Shown piece after piece: positions 10,205 to 19,777 of a stretch of 64,000 bases of DNA. Origin of the DNA: Leishmania martiniquensis (Eukaryota; Euglenozoa; Kinetoplastea; Trypanosomatida; Trypanosomatidae); the NCBI RefSeq assembly GCF_017916325.1, contig NC_090163.1:441501-505500 (forward strand), given 5' to 3'. Both the position numbers and the translations under genes were made by a program. A model generated the notes under the pieces. The model made no database searches, was not told the origin of the DNA, and saw nothing but the letters and a program-made list of their open reading frames with translations. The number at the start of each line of letters is the position of its first letter. Position 1 is the stretch's first letter.

Positions 10205-11044
10205 AACGGTACGTGAGGATACACGAGAGGAGGCAGAGACGGCAAGCCTCAGTCCGAGAAAGACGGCTCGTGACGAAGGCGAAAGAGAGTGGCCCGAGAG
10301 GGGTGGTGAGGCGCGCGTCACTGCCTCACTAAGTGTTCCACCGTCCCCTCTCTTTCTCCGCTGGCGCCTGTCGCCACCGGGCTACCATGAACAGCTTACC
10401 GACGCACAACGAGAGGAGATTCGTCGTGTTAAAGACTTGCGTAGCGGGCAAGGGGGGACGCAAAGTGGCGCGGACCCCACCGCTGCTCTTCACCACGCGC
10501 GCAGCTCTTCACACATTGCAGGTGCTACAGCTCAGCTACGGCTGCTATGGTGTTCGAGAGTCGCAGAAAAACAGAACAAGTTGACCGCCACAGCTTCGAT
10601 GGCTGTGCTTTCTTTGTCATGGGCTGCGGCAAGGCCATCTGCGCACCTGACGCCTGTGAGCGAAGAACTAAAGACTCGGCCAGCTACTGGGGCTGTCGTT
10701 TGGTACGACTGCGCGTGAGAGAGCTCTTTCTTCTCACGGCCACCACCATCTTCATCACCTCCTGGTCACAGGCGTTCACGCGACCTCTTCGTCACCCCCC
10801 TCTTCCTCATCCCTTTCTCCGTTTCACTTCGGCTGACGTGGGCAGCTCCGTTGCCCGACCCAGGCCCTCCCCCTCTGTGTGCATGTGTGTGTAAGGGTGT
10901 GCTTCGCTCGGTGTTATCCTCAGGTGCGGTCACATTGCAGGGAAGACGTGAACTCGCGTCGCCATCAAGCGCCCTTTCCACGACCACCGGTGCCCTTTAC
11001 CACCCAAAGAAAACAAGACCGATTCGTGCACAGTCGCAAGACTC
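10205..11044. other. Spacer between the AN1 and GKSRY-protein genes
   Basis: No coding frame. C/T tracts near 10796-10830 and 10860-10874 lead to AG candidates at 10844-10845, 10862-10863 and 10922-10923. Using the first two would leave a three-codon upstream frame (ATG at 10881-10884) in the 5' UTR; the last would avoid it. Confidence 0.5.
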
Positions 11045-11725
11045 ATGTACAGCAAGTACAAATCCTTTTACGAGAACGATGGCAGTGGCCGAGATACCTT
11101 CGTCAACTATGCTGGCGCGTACTGGATGAACCCGTTGCCGGCCGGGACCTTCCTAAAGAGTCGACCCGGAGCGGTGCAACCGAGCGCACCGACGGAGAAC
11201 GGAACGAGCCTCGTGATGGACGACAGTATCCCACTTCCAGGCCGGACCCTCTTTGGCAAGTCACGCTATGGCACCACCATCATTGCAGCAGACCAGGCCG
11301 CCATGCTTGGCGACGCTGATGGCTCGCCAAGTGGCCCCTCTGCGGGCAAGGGTGGCATCTCGGGCTCGATGGCCAGCGACGTGGCATGCGCGGGCGCGGA
11401 CGGGCAGGGCTTTGACGGGGAGGCGACGGCAGTCGCGCACATCCCCTTCGACGTCTCGCAGCCGGAGTTGCGTCTGCGGCAACCAGGTCACGCCATCACT
11501 GGTCTGGAGGGTACCGACGGCGGCTCCACCTACAACGGTGTTAAGGAGTCATGGAAGGCGCCTAATGCGGTGGACAACACGCTGTTGCGTCTCGCGCCAA
11601 CGTACGAGTCAACATGTCACTACCACCTCCGAACTGGTCGCTTCTACACGGAGGATGCGGCACCGCCGCACGTGATGACTCTCCCAGAGAAAGGCGTTAC
11701 ATGGGGCAAGTCCCGCTACTACTGA
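11045..11725 (+). CDS. Conserved kinetoplastid-type protein with GKSRY motifs
   Basis: A 226-residue protein I do not recognise as a named family. It opens with a Tyr-rich segment (MYSKYKSFYENDGSG) and carries a short motif twice: FGKSRYG at residues 70-76 and WGKSRYY at the extreme C-terminus (220-226), with a related LKSRPG at about 37-42. Between them lie Gly/Ala/Ser-rich linkers and short aromatic patches (AYWMNPLP, CHYHLRTGRFYTED). There is no signal peptide, membrane helix or coiled coil. Repeated short aromatic-basic motifs in small, poorly folded proteins are common among proteins lining ciliary microtubules, so a flagellar role is a reasonable guess, but only a guess. Third codon positions are strongly GC, unlike the flanks, which supports it as a real gene. 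Confidence 0.8.
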   Translation: MYSKYKSFYENDGSGRDTFVNYAGAYWMNPLPAGTFLKSRPGAVQPSAPTENGTSLVMDDSIPLPGRTLFGKSRYGTTIIAADQAAMLGDADGSPSGPSAGKGGISGSMASDVACAGADGQGFDGEATAVAHIPFDVSQPELRLRQPGHAITGLEGTDGGSTYNGVKESWKAPNAVDNTLLRLAPTYESTCHYHLRTGRFYTEDAAPPHVMTLPEKGVTWGKSRYY

Positions 11726-14700
11726 ACGGCGGCCGCCATGTGTGTGTGTCTGTATGTGCGGCTGCGTGCTTTTGACCAGTCGACGTTTTTCTCCATCCAT
11801 CTCACTGCTTTCCTCTGCCAAATACAGCATGCGCCATACCGCTTAGACAGTACAGCGCCTCGGAGAACCCTACGGTCATGGAGAGAGGTGTATGCGGATC
11901 ACCGCACATGCGTTCGCACCTGTGAAGCCCGAAGGTGGTGTCCCCGTGTGCGCAGTGGCAGTGCTCTCTCTCTTACTGAGACCTTTTCAGGGCCTTCTTT
12001 TGCTTTTGGCATAGTGCGTCATATCGTCGCCGCCTCATGGTTCTCACATCCGTCCTCCCTCTCCACCACCCACCCACATTCCTGTCTCTTTCCCAACGCG
12101 CCTGCGCCAGAATCATGCGCCGCCAAGATGGATGAACGCCTACGCGTACCGGCGGGTGGCCAGGTGCGCAAGAACACCCCTGCGGTGCTGCGACTACGCG
12201 CACTGATCATGTACAAAACGGCTTATCTTTTGTTTCACTTGTGAGCTTCAGAGGGGTAGAAGAAGACAGGTGCGCGCTCTCTGGAAAGCCCACGGCATGG
12301 ATGTGCAGAGACATGGGCATCAGCTCGGCTGACTCTCTCTCTCTGTGCCAGCTTTTCCCGATATCCTCTTTTTCGCCGCCCTTCATCGCCCATCGCTGTG
12401 TCTTTGCTTTTTACCCCCGCTGCCGCCGCGTTCCTATTTCACTGCCTTTCTGCGTGCGAGCGCTGCTGTGCCTGATGCTTTTTTATTCAGCGGTGGCTCA
12501 CCAGCGCACCGGATCTTTACATGTAGCACTTTCACTCGTTGCTATCCTCCCCCTCCCCCCGCCAACGCCACCAGCCACTACCGCCAACCTCCGTCACGAG
12601 CGGACGAAAGCCTGCGTCCCTACGAGCAACGATTGAACATGTGAAGCCTGAAAAAGCACCGAGGAGGCAAATAGTCGTAGAACAGTGAAGGGGAAAAAGA
12701 CCCCAAACAAAAAAATGTGTCTGGCGCTCACCTCCCACGCGGACGCCATCTTCCGCTCGATGTGCTCTTTCCTTGGCTACGTTGAAAAAGGTGAAAAAAA
12801 GGAGTGACGACCTCTGTATGGCGAGGGCAGCGCTACAGTTGGCAGCGTATCCGTAGCGAAGGGCTCAGGAGAAGGGGGGTCGGAAGAGTGGCGCACAGAG
12901 GCTGGCCAAAGTCTGTCTCGCCACGCTTTCCACTCTTTCCTTCTTTTGATGTCCGCGTCCGCTTTCCACTGCATCACCGGAATGGGAGTGCTGGAGGCAG
13001 ACGCAGCAGCGAACGCAGCGCCTCCCCACCTCACGATAGGCGGAGTTCATTCTTCTTTTTTTTTGCACTAGTCAACATACTATCCCCTCCTACCCCCTTC
13101 CTCTATGCATCTTCTCTTTGGCTCACCCTTACGCCAGCCCCCTCTCACCTTCCCTCGCTCAGCTTTTCTTCCCCACACCATGACGAGCGTTACCTAAGAG
13201 CTCAAGAATGTGTTGGCTCCGCTACAGCTGAAGCAAACAAACACAAACCTCCTCCTTTTTTTTCGTGCTCCCGTGCGCTGCTGCGTTGCCCTTCGTCTCC
13301 CTCTCCTTCCCTGCCTGCTCTCCTCAAAACGAATCTCTGCCATACTCTCGCATGGCACATCGAACGCTGTTTCAAAGCAGCTTTGGGTGTTGCCCTTCCT
13401 CGTCTTTCACCACACTTACCTCCGAAACGCAGGCGGGTTTACCTACTGCGTGCGTGTGTGTGTGTGTGGGGAGAGCAAGTCACCCCCGGAGGAGAAGCGA
13501 ACCTGCGCAGGTACACTGAGCAGGAGGGGGATCCGTGAGAGCACACAAAGCAGCAGGCGTACGCAAAGAGAAGGGAGTATCAAAAAAGAAAAAGATGGTC
13601 AGCGTCGCGGCTGCTGGCCTGCCCGCAGGCTCTCTCCGTCGGGCGACATAGGCTCACATACACACATGCGTACGTATGCGCACTGATGAGCGCAGGCGAG
13701 AGATAGACTCAGCAGAGGAAACGGAGGGAAACAGCGTAGGCAAACGCAACGATCCCTAAACAGGGCGGCGCGTGCATGGCCCCTGCCTCCTCGCCTCTCC
13801 TCTCACGTCCTCTGCTGGTTCGTCTGTGCGTGCGAGCGTGTGGGATTGCCCTGTTTTTAATCCCTCTGCGTCCAGCGGTTCTCTCCCTCTCGCTCTTTCG
13901 TTCGCTCTCCTCCGCTGCCGATCGTGGTGTATGCACCGCATTCGTACAAACGCGTCGAGAGGTCGGCAGGCCGACGGGTCGAAGAGGAAGCGTACCCATT
14001 CACCCCTGATCGGGTGCGTGAAAGAGACGCGGCACCTACCACATCCGGCGGCCCCGGCTAGCGAGGCTGGGATGCTAGAAGCAGGTTGGGAAGATCTAGA
14101 ACAGGCGCCATCGAGTCTGGCACCTTCCTCCCTCCCTGCCCGCTCCCCTTTCCCTTCCCCCCTCCCACGTATGCTCGAGAGTTTCCAGGCCATTTTGGCG
14201 TGTGCTTCAGTAGGAACCAACTGATGCAGATCCACGGCACAGACGCAGGGCACAGGGTCTCTCTTACAGGCCTGGTCTGGGGGCTGACCGGTGTCTCTCT
14301 GTAGCCTACGTAGCATGGACAGAGGTTACCCCCTGCCAACTACGCGGCACCTGCTACCGCCTCCGCTCTTCAGCTTGGCCGGGACGACGGTTGGCGAGGG
14401 TCCCGGCGTGCAGCCCTGTCACGTGCGTTTAGCTCCAATGACACCCGCGCCTACTAGAAGAGACAGGAGGAGAAAAACAAGCCAAACGCCTGGTCCGATT
14501 CAACGGCACACCACGGACCCTAAACGGCCAGAGCTCAGTATGCCGCCCAGGGGACCCGTAAGAGGCGGTTGTCTGCATACGTGTGTGGATCTGTGAGTGC
14601 CAAAGTCCCTTTCCTGCTACCACCACAAAGAAATGCGAATCCACGAGAGCACGCGGTGTCACCGGAGGCGATGCGAAAATATGTTTCTCCGTCACGTTTC

Positions 14701-15166
14701 ACCCACGTTTCTGCGCCCGCTCTCCTGAGCGGCCAGTGTATGCGCGTGCGATGCGACCTGCTGCACGGCAGTGGCAGGCATTTTATGCAGCAGGCGCCTC
14801 CTTCCATGGCTCCGCCCTTTATCTCACCAGCCCTCGCCCCTCACTCACTCTCTCTCTCTTTATCATCCCCCATCGGTGGTGAGCGGAACCGATGGCTGCG
14901 AGGATTGGTGCGAATTTTCGGTTTGCTTTTTTACCCCTTCATCCTTTCGCTCTTCTTCTCGTGCGTGTGTGGTTACGGGGGTTCCCTCCGCGAATCTTTG
15001 CGCCTTCCCCGTCTTCCTCTCATCCCGACGCCCCCCCACCCCTCACACACACACACACATGCATCTCCATATGTGCAACAGCGGCCGTACCTTCCCCACA
15101 GCCCGCTTGTGTGTGCTTGCTTTTAGTCCCCTCGACCTCCCATTTCCGCTTCACTGAGCGTGGGCG
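11726..15166. other. Long spacer before the copine gene
   Basis: About 3.4 kb without a convincing gene. A C/T tract with an AG at 12109-12110 precedes a 38-codon frame at 12128-12244 (see findings). GT and CA runs lie near 13449-13468 and 15044-15058. A GC-rich patch at 14020-14420 contains two related blocks. The tract ending at AG 15125-15126, or the AG at 15156-15157, should serve the copine gene. Confidence 0.55.
14028..14386. repeat. Two related GC-rich blocks, possible retroposon remnant
   Basis: The blocks at 14028-14074 and 14343-14386 both start CGCGGCACCT, then a C/A/T-rich middle, then a GGCTGGGATG or GGCCGGGACG end. A 15-base stretch at 14378-14392 also resembles the reverse complement of 45045-45059 (13 of 15 by eye). 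The composition differs from the C/T-rich surroundings. A degenerate SIDER-type element is possible but unproven. Confidence 0.2.
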
Positions 15167-16696
15167 ATGTCCACCACGCACTTTCCCGTGCAACTCTTCT
15201 TCAAGTGCAGCAACCTCATCGATGCGGACACCTTTTCCAAGAGCGACCCGTATGTGGTCCTCTACGATGCGACCCTCGGCAATACAAAAAATGCCATTGG
15301 AAAGACGGAGGTCATCAGGAACAATCTCAATCCGGAGTTTAAAACATGCATTCCTGTGAATTACTTCTTCGAGACACGGCAAACCTTGCGCGTGGAGGTG
15401 TGGGACAGCGACAAGGGCAAGGCGGACGACTTCTTGGGAAGAGCGGAGTTTACCCTTGGCCAACTCATGTCCAGCGCTAACTTATGCATGACGCTGAAAC
15501 TTAACACAAAGGGCACCATCACCGTGACGGGATCACCATTGGGGACGGCAAAGGGCACAGTGAGGTTGCAGCTCCGCGGCCGCAGCCTGAAGAAGATGAA
15601 CATTTTCACCGGGTCGGACCCCTATCTCGTGATCAGTCGCCGGCTCTCGAGTGGGCAGAAGCAGCAAGCGTTCACGTCAGAGGTGATCAAGAACACGCTC
15701 AACCCGCAATGGGCAACCACACCGGCCCTGGACCTCGTCAACCTCTGCGGCGGCGATGCTGCATCAAAGTGCATTGCGGTGGACTGCTTCAACAAGAGCT
15801 ACGGCACAGATGAGTCAATGGGGGGCTTTGTGCTCGCTGGCGAGCAGCTGCTGGCCTCGGCTGGGAAGGAGTTCGAGCTGACGGCGGAGAAGAAGGGGAA
15901 GCGGAGATCGTACGGGTTCATTGCGGTGGACCGGTGCGACTACGTGAAGACCCACGACTTTCTGGAGTACTTGCAGGGCGGCATGGAGATCAATATCGCC
16001 TTCTCCATCGACTTCACCGGGTCGAACGGGCCGCCGAGCGACCCGCGCTCGCTGCACTTCTACCACCCGTACCAGCCAAACAACTACCTGCGCGCCATGC
16101 TGGCGGTGAGCAACGTGGTACAGGAGTACGACAAGGACAGAAGGTTTCCCGCGTTTGGGTTTGGCGCGGTGGCGCCCTTCACGAACGGCACGAGCCACTT
16201 TTTCCCGCTAAGCGGCAACCCCGCGAACGCGTACCTGGATGGGATGCAGGCCGTGGTGGACACGTACGCGAGGCTGCTACCCGCGCTGCAGTTTAGCGGG
16301 CCGACATACTTCGCGCCGACGATCCGGGCGATGACTGCCGGTGCGCGGCAGGCGCGCGGCGTGTACACGATCCTGCTAATCCTGACGGATGGCGCGATCA
16401 CGGACATGCAGGAAACGATCGACGCGATTGTTGCCGCGGACGACGCGCCGTTGTCGATTGTGATCATTGGCATAGGCTACGCCGACTTCAGCTCGATGGT
16501 GCAGCTAGACGGCGATGGCGGTGCTCTTGTCGATCGCAGCGGCCGACCAGCGCGCCGCGACTTGGTGCAGTTCGTGCCCTTCAGCGCGTTTGAGGGGAAG
16601 GACCCTGCGAGGCTTGCGGCAGCGGTTTTAGAAGAAGTTCCTACCCAGCTGGAGATGTGGGGTCGCATCGTGCAGGCCATCCCAGGTCGCTGCTGA
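15167..16696 (+). CDS. Copine (two C2 domains plus copine A domain)
   Basis: A 509-residue protein with the full copine plan: C2A at about 6-125 (SDPYVVLYD, NPEF), C2B at about 130-255 (GSDPYLVISR, NTLNPQW), and a copine/von Willebrand A-like domain at about 275-505. The A domain starts with the metal-site motif SIDFTGSNG (Asp282, Thr284, Ser286) and contains LTDGAITDM (Asp408). Copines are cytosolic proteins that move to membranes when calcium binds the C2 domains and then recruit partners through the A domain. The length is close to that of animal and plant copines (about 530-580), so the protein is complete. The start is the first ATG after the AG at 15156-15157. In trypanosomatids the role is not known to me. 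Confidence 0.95.
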   Translation: MSTTHFPVQLFFKCSNLIDADTFSKSDPYVVLYDATLGNTKNAIGKTEVIRNNLNPEFKTCIPVNYFFETRQTLRVEVWDSDKGKADDFLGRAEFTLGQLMSSANLCMTLKLNTKGTITVTGSPLGTAKGTVRLQLRGRSLKKMNIFTGSDPYLVISRRLSSGQKQQAFTSEVIKNTLNPQWATTPALDLVNLCGGDAASKCIAVDCFNKSYGTDESMGGFVLAGEQLLASAGKEFELTAEKKGKRRSYGFIAVDRCDYVKTHDFLEYLQGGMEINIAFSIDFTGSNGPPSDPRSLHFYHPYQPNNYLRAMLAVSNVVQEYDKDRRFPAFGFGAVAPFTNGTSHFFPLSGNPANAYLDGMQAVVDTYARLLPALQFSGPTYFAPTIRAMTAGARQARGVYTILLILTDGAITDMQETIDAIVAADDAPLSIVIIGIGYADFSSMVQLDGDGGALVDRSGRPARRDLVQFVPFSAFEGKDPARLAAAVLEEVPTQLEMWGRIVQAIPGRC

Positions 16697-17800
16697 GCCA
16701 TGGCGAAGTCAAGGGGTCTTGCGCGCTGGCGAGGCGCCGTTTTGTTGCTTCCCAAGAAGTTTGTGCTGACATCGGATGCGAGCCTCGGCATTTGTACTGG
16801 CCATCTCTCCTTGAACCATACGCCTGCTGTTTCCTTTCTTTTTTGACGGTGCATGAGCGGCCTGGAGATGTTTCGCGGGGATTTGTGTGCGCTCGTCATC
16901 CACGCTGCATGCCTGCAGATTTATATATTCGAAGAGGACATGGTGGCGCATCGCTATCGGAAAGAACTGCAGACGAAAGGGAAAGAGGGGGTGGCGTTGG
17001 TGGAAGGGCCGAGTAAAGGTTGGGAAATGTCTGCGTTCGCCAGCGCTTTCACCTGCTGCGGGGACGATGCTGCCGCGTCTGTTTGGGAAGAAACATGGGG
17101 CGCAGGATCGGCTCTGCATCATAGTTGGCTATATGAACTGGAGCGTTTTGAGAAGGACTGTCGGGAAACCTTTGCGTCTCATCGAGCTTCTGTCACCATT
17201 AGTGTGGTGCCGATTCCGCGAAGCTTCGAGTCGGCAAATGTTTCTTTCGCTCTCGCTCTCCCGGCGGCTCTCGCTCTGGTGTGAGCTACGCGAAGACATC
17301 TTAGGAAGCACTTTCGCCTCTCCTACTTGTCGCTTCGTGCTCCTCCTCCACCTGCGCACGTTGGTGCACGAGCAAAATGTTCGTCTAACGCGGCTGCCAT
17401 GTCGCTCACTCTCACTCTCGCGCGCTCTCTCTCCATCTCTCCCTCTTCTCACTCTTTTTCTTCCCTCTTCGCCGCCGTCCACACCCCTACGCGGCAACAC
17501 ACCACCCATCCACCCACCTGCCATACACCCCTCCCCTCGCTTTCCATGTCCGTGATAAGAAGCACATAATCGCGTCCTTCTCTCTCCACTCACTGAGCGT
17601 CTCACCTTCCTCTCTTTCTCTCTTTTTCCCTGTCTCGTTGGCTCGTTTTCTTCTCTCCTGGGTGCATCCGTCGCGCTGCTCGCTTACATTGTGCTCCCGC
17701 TAAGCGGCACGTGAAGAGTTCACCTTCCCCTCTGCCTCTGCTTCCCCACTGCCGACCCCCTCCTCTCCTTTTCTGTGCTTCCAAAAGGATAAGAGGAAAG
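16697..17800. other. Spacer between the copine and BiP genes
   Basis: It contains a 143-codon + frame at 16853-17284, in the same phase as copine and separated from it by stops; codon use is not clearly coding, so I do not call it. Strong C/T tracts lie at 17420-17480 and 17571-17640. AG candidates for BiP are at 17703-17704 and 17786-17787. Confidence 0.5.
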
Positions 17801-19777
17801 ATGATGCAAAGGAAGAGCCTAACGCTAGCGGCCGTGTGCCTGCTCTCGGCCATGGTGGTGCTCGCGGCTGCTGCTGCCTCGGATGGCAGCGGCAAAGTCG
17901 AGGCCCCTTGCATCGGCGTCGACCTTGGCACCACCTACTCGGTCGCCGGTGTTTGGCAGAACGGCGAGGTCCACATCGTCACCAACGAAATGGGCAATCG
18001 TATCACCCCCTCTGTGGTGGCCTTCACCGACTCGGAGCGCCTGGTGGGCGATGGTGCGAAGAATCAGCTGCCGCAGAACCCTGAGAACACGATCTACGCC
18101 ATCAAGCGCCTCATCGGTCGCAAGTACAGCGACCCTACCGTGCAGAATGACAAGAAGCTGCTTTCCTACCAGATTGTGGCGGACAAGGCCGGTAAGCCGC
18201 TCGTCCAGGTGTCGGTCAAGGGACAGAAGAAGCAGTTCACGCCGGAGGAAGTGAGTGCGATGGTGCTGCAGAAGATGAAGGAGATCTCCGAGACCTTCAT
18301 CGGCGATAAAGTAAAGAATGCCGTTGTGACGGTCCCAGCGTACTTCAATGATGCGCAGCGCCAGGCGACGAAAGACGCTGGTAAGATTGCCGGCCTGAAC
18401 GTTGTCCGCATCATTAACGAGCCGACGGCGGCCGCCATCGCCTACGGGCTCAACAAGGCGGGGGAGAAGAACATTCTCGTCTTCGATCTCGGTGGTGGCA
18501 CGTTCGATGTGTCCCTGCTGACGATTGACGAGGGCTTCTTTGAGGTGGTCGCGACGAACGGCGATACCCATCTTGGCGGTGAAGACTTCGATAACAACAT
18601 GATGAAGTTCTTCGTGGACGGACTCAAGCGCAGGCAGAACATCGATATCTCGAAGGACCAGAAGGCCTTGGCCCGCCTGCGCAAGGCCTGCGAGGCTGCG
18701 AAGCGTCAGCTGTCCTCTCACCCTGAGGCGCGCGTAGAGGTGGATAGCCTTGTTGAGGGTCACGACTTCAGTGAGAAGATCACGCGTGCTAAGTTCGAAG
18801 AGCTCAACATGGCGCTCTTCAAGAACACCCTAGTCCCGGTGCAGAAGGTGCTGGAGGATGCGAAGCTGAAGAAGAGCGACATCGACGAGATCGTCCTCGT
18901 TGGCGGCTCGACCCGCATTCCGAAGGTGCAGCAGCTCATTAAGGACTTCTTCAGCGGCAAGGAGCCAAACAAAGGCATCAACCCCGACGAGGCCGTCGCG
19001 TACGGCGCTGCAGTGCAGGCGGCCGTGCTGACGGGCGAGAGCGAGGTAGGTGGTAAAGTTGTACTGGTTGATGTGATCCCCCTCTCCCTCGGGATCGAAA
19101 CTGTCGGCGGAGTCATGACGAAGCTGATTGAGCGCAACACGCAAATCCCGACCAAGAAGAGTCAAGTCTTCTCTACCTATCAGGACAACCAGCCCGGCGT
19201 GCTGATTCAGGTTTTCGAAGGCGAGCGCCAGATGACGAAGGACAACCGCTTGCTTGGGAAGTTTGAGCTCTCTGGCATTCCGCCAGCGCCACGTGGCGTC
19301 CCGCAGATCGAAGTTGCGTTTGACGTGGACGAAAACAGCATCCTGCAGGTGAGCGCCAGCGACAAGTCCTCCGGAAAGCGGGAGGAAATCACCATCACCA
19401 ATGACAAGGGCCGCCTCAGCGAGGAGGAGATCGAGCGAATGGTGCGCGAAGCTGCGGAGTTTGAGGATGAAGACCGCAAGGTGCGCGAGCGTGTCGAAGC
19501 GAAGAACTCGCTAGAGAGCATTGCGTACTCCCTCCGAAATCAGATCAACGACAAAGAGAAACTTGGCGGCAAGCTCAGCGCGGACGACAAGAATGCGATT
19601 GAGGAGGCCGTAAAGGAGGCCCTCGACTTCGTTGACGAGAGCCCGAATGCGGACCGTGAGGAGTACGAGTCAGCACGTGAGAAGCTGCAGAGCGTCACAA
19701 ACCCCATCATCCAGAAGGTGTACCAGGCCACTGGCGGCGCCGACTCCACCGAGGCGGATGCAATGGACGACTTGTAG
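17801..19777 (+). CDS. ER chaperone BiP/GRP78 (HSP70 family)
   Basis: A 658-residue luminal HSP70. Residues 1-27 form a signal peptide with a hydrophobic core ([21 protein letters not shown]). The nucleotide-binding domain begins with [10 protein letters not shown] (38-47) and contains the phosphate-binding loop [10 protein letters not shown] and the [11 protein letters not shown] signature. The substrate-binding domain and lid follow. The protein ends in MDDL, the ER-retrieval tetrapeptide reported for trypanosomatid BiP in place of KDEL. It folds secreted and surface proteins in the ER lumen by ATP-driven binding of exposed hydrophobic segments. The frame extends to a GTG at 17711, but 17801 is the first ATG in any frame after the AG at 17703-17704; Met2 at 17804 is equivalent. 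Codon bias is very strong, as expected for an abundant protein. Confidence 0.98.
   Translation: MMQRKSLTLAAVCLLSAMVVLAAAAASDGSGKVEAPCIGVDLGTTYSVAGVWQNGEVHIVTNEMGNRITPSVVAFTDSERLVGDGAKNQLPQNPENTIYAIKRLIGRKYSDPTVQNDKKLLSYQIVADKAGKPLVQVSVKGQKKQFTPEEVSAMVLQKMKEISETFIGDKVKNAVVTVPAYFNDAQRQATKDAGKIAGLNVVRIINEPTAAAIAYGLNKAGEKNILVFDLGGGTFDVSLLTIDEGFFEVVATNGDTHLGGEDFDNNMMKFFVDGLKRRQNIDISKDQKALARLRKACEAAKRQLSSHPEARVEVDSLVEGHDFSEKITRAKFEELNMALFKNTLVPVQKVLEDAKLKKSDIDEIVLVGGSTRIPKVQQLIKDFFSGKEPNKGINPDEAVAYGAAVQAAVLTGESEVGGKVVLVDVIPLSLGIETVGGVMTKLIERNTQIPTKKSQVFSTYQDNQPGVLIQVFEGERQMTKDNRLLGKFELSGIPPAPRGVPQIEVAFDVDENSILQVSASDKSSGKREEITITNDKGRLSEEEIERMVREAAEFEDEDRKVRERVEAKNSLESIAYSLRNQINDKEKLGGKLSADDKNAIEEAVKEALDFVDESPNADREEYESAREKLQSVTNPIIQKVYQATGGADSTEADAMDDL

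Noticed and set aside
17711..17800. Upstream part of the BiP frame
   Set aside because: It begins with GTG and precedes a normal signal peptide; it translates a pyrimidine tract.
17825..18763. 312-codon minus-strand frame inside BiP
   Set aside because: Antisense shadow of a gene with strong codon bias, which often leaves the opposite strand open.
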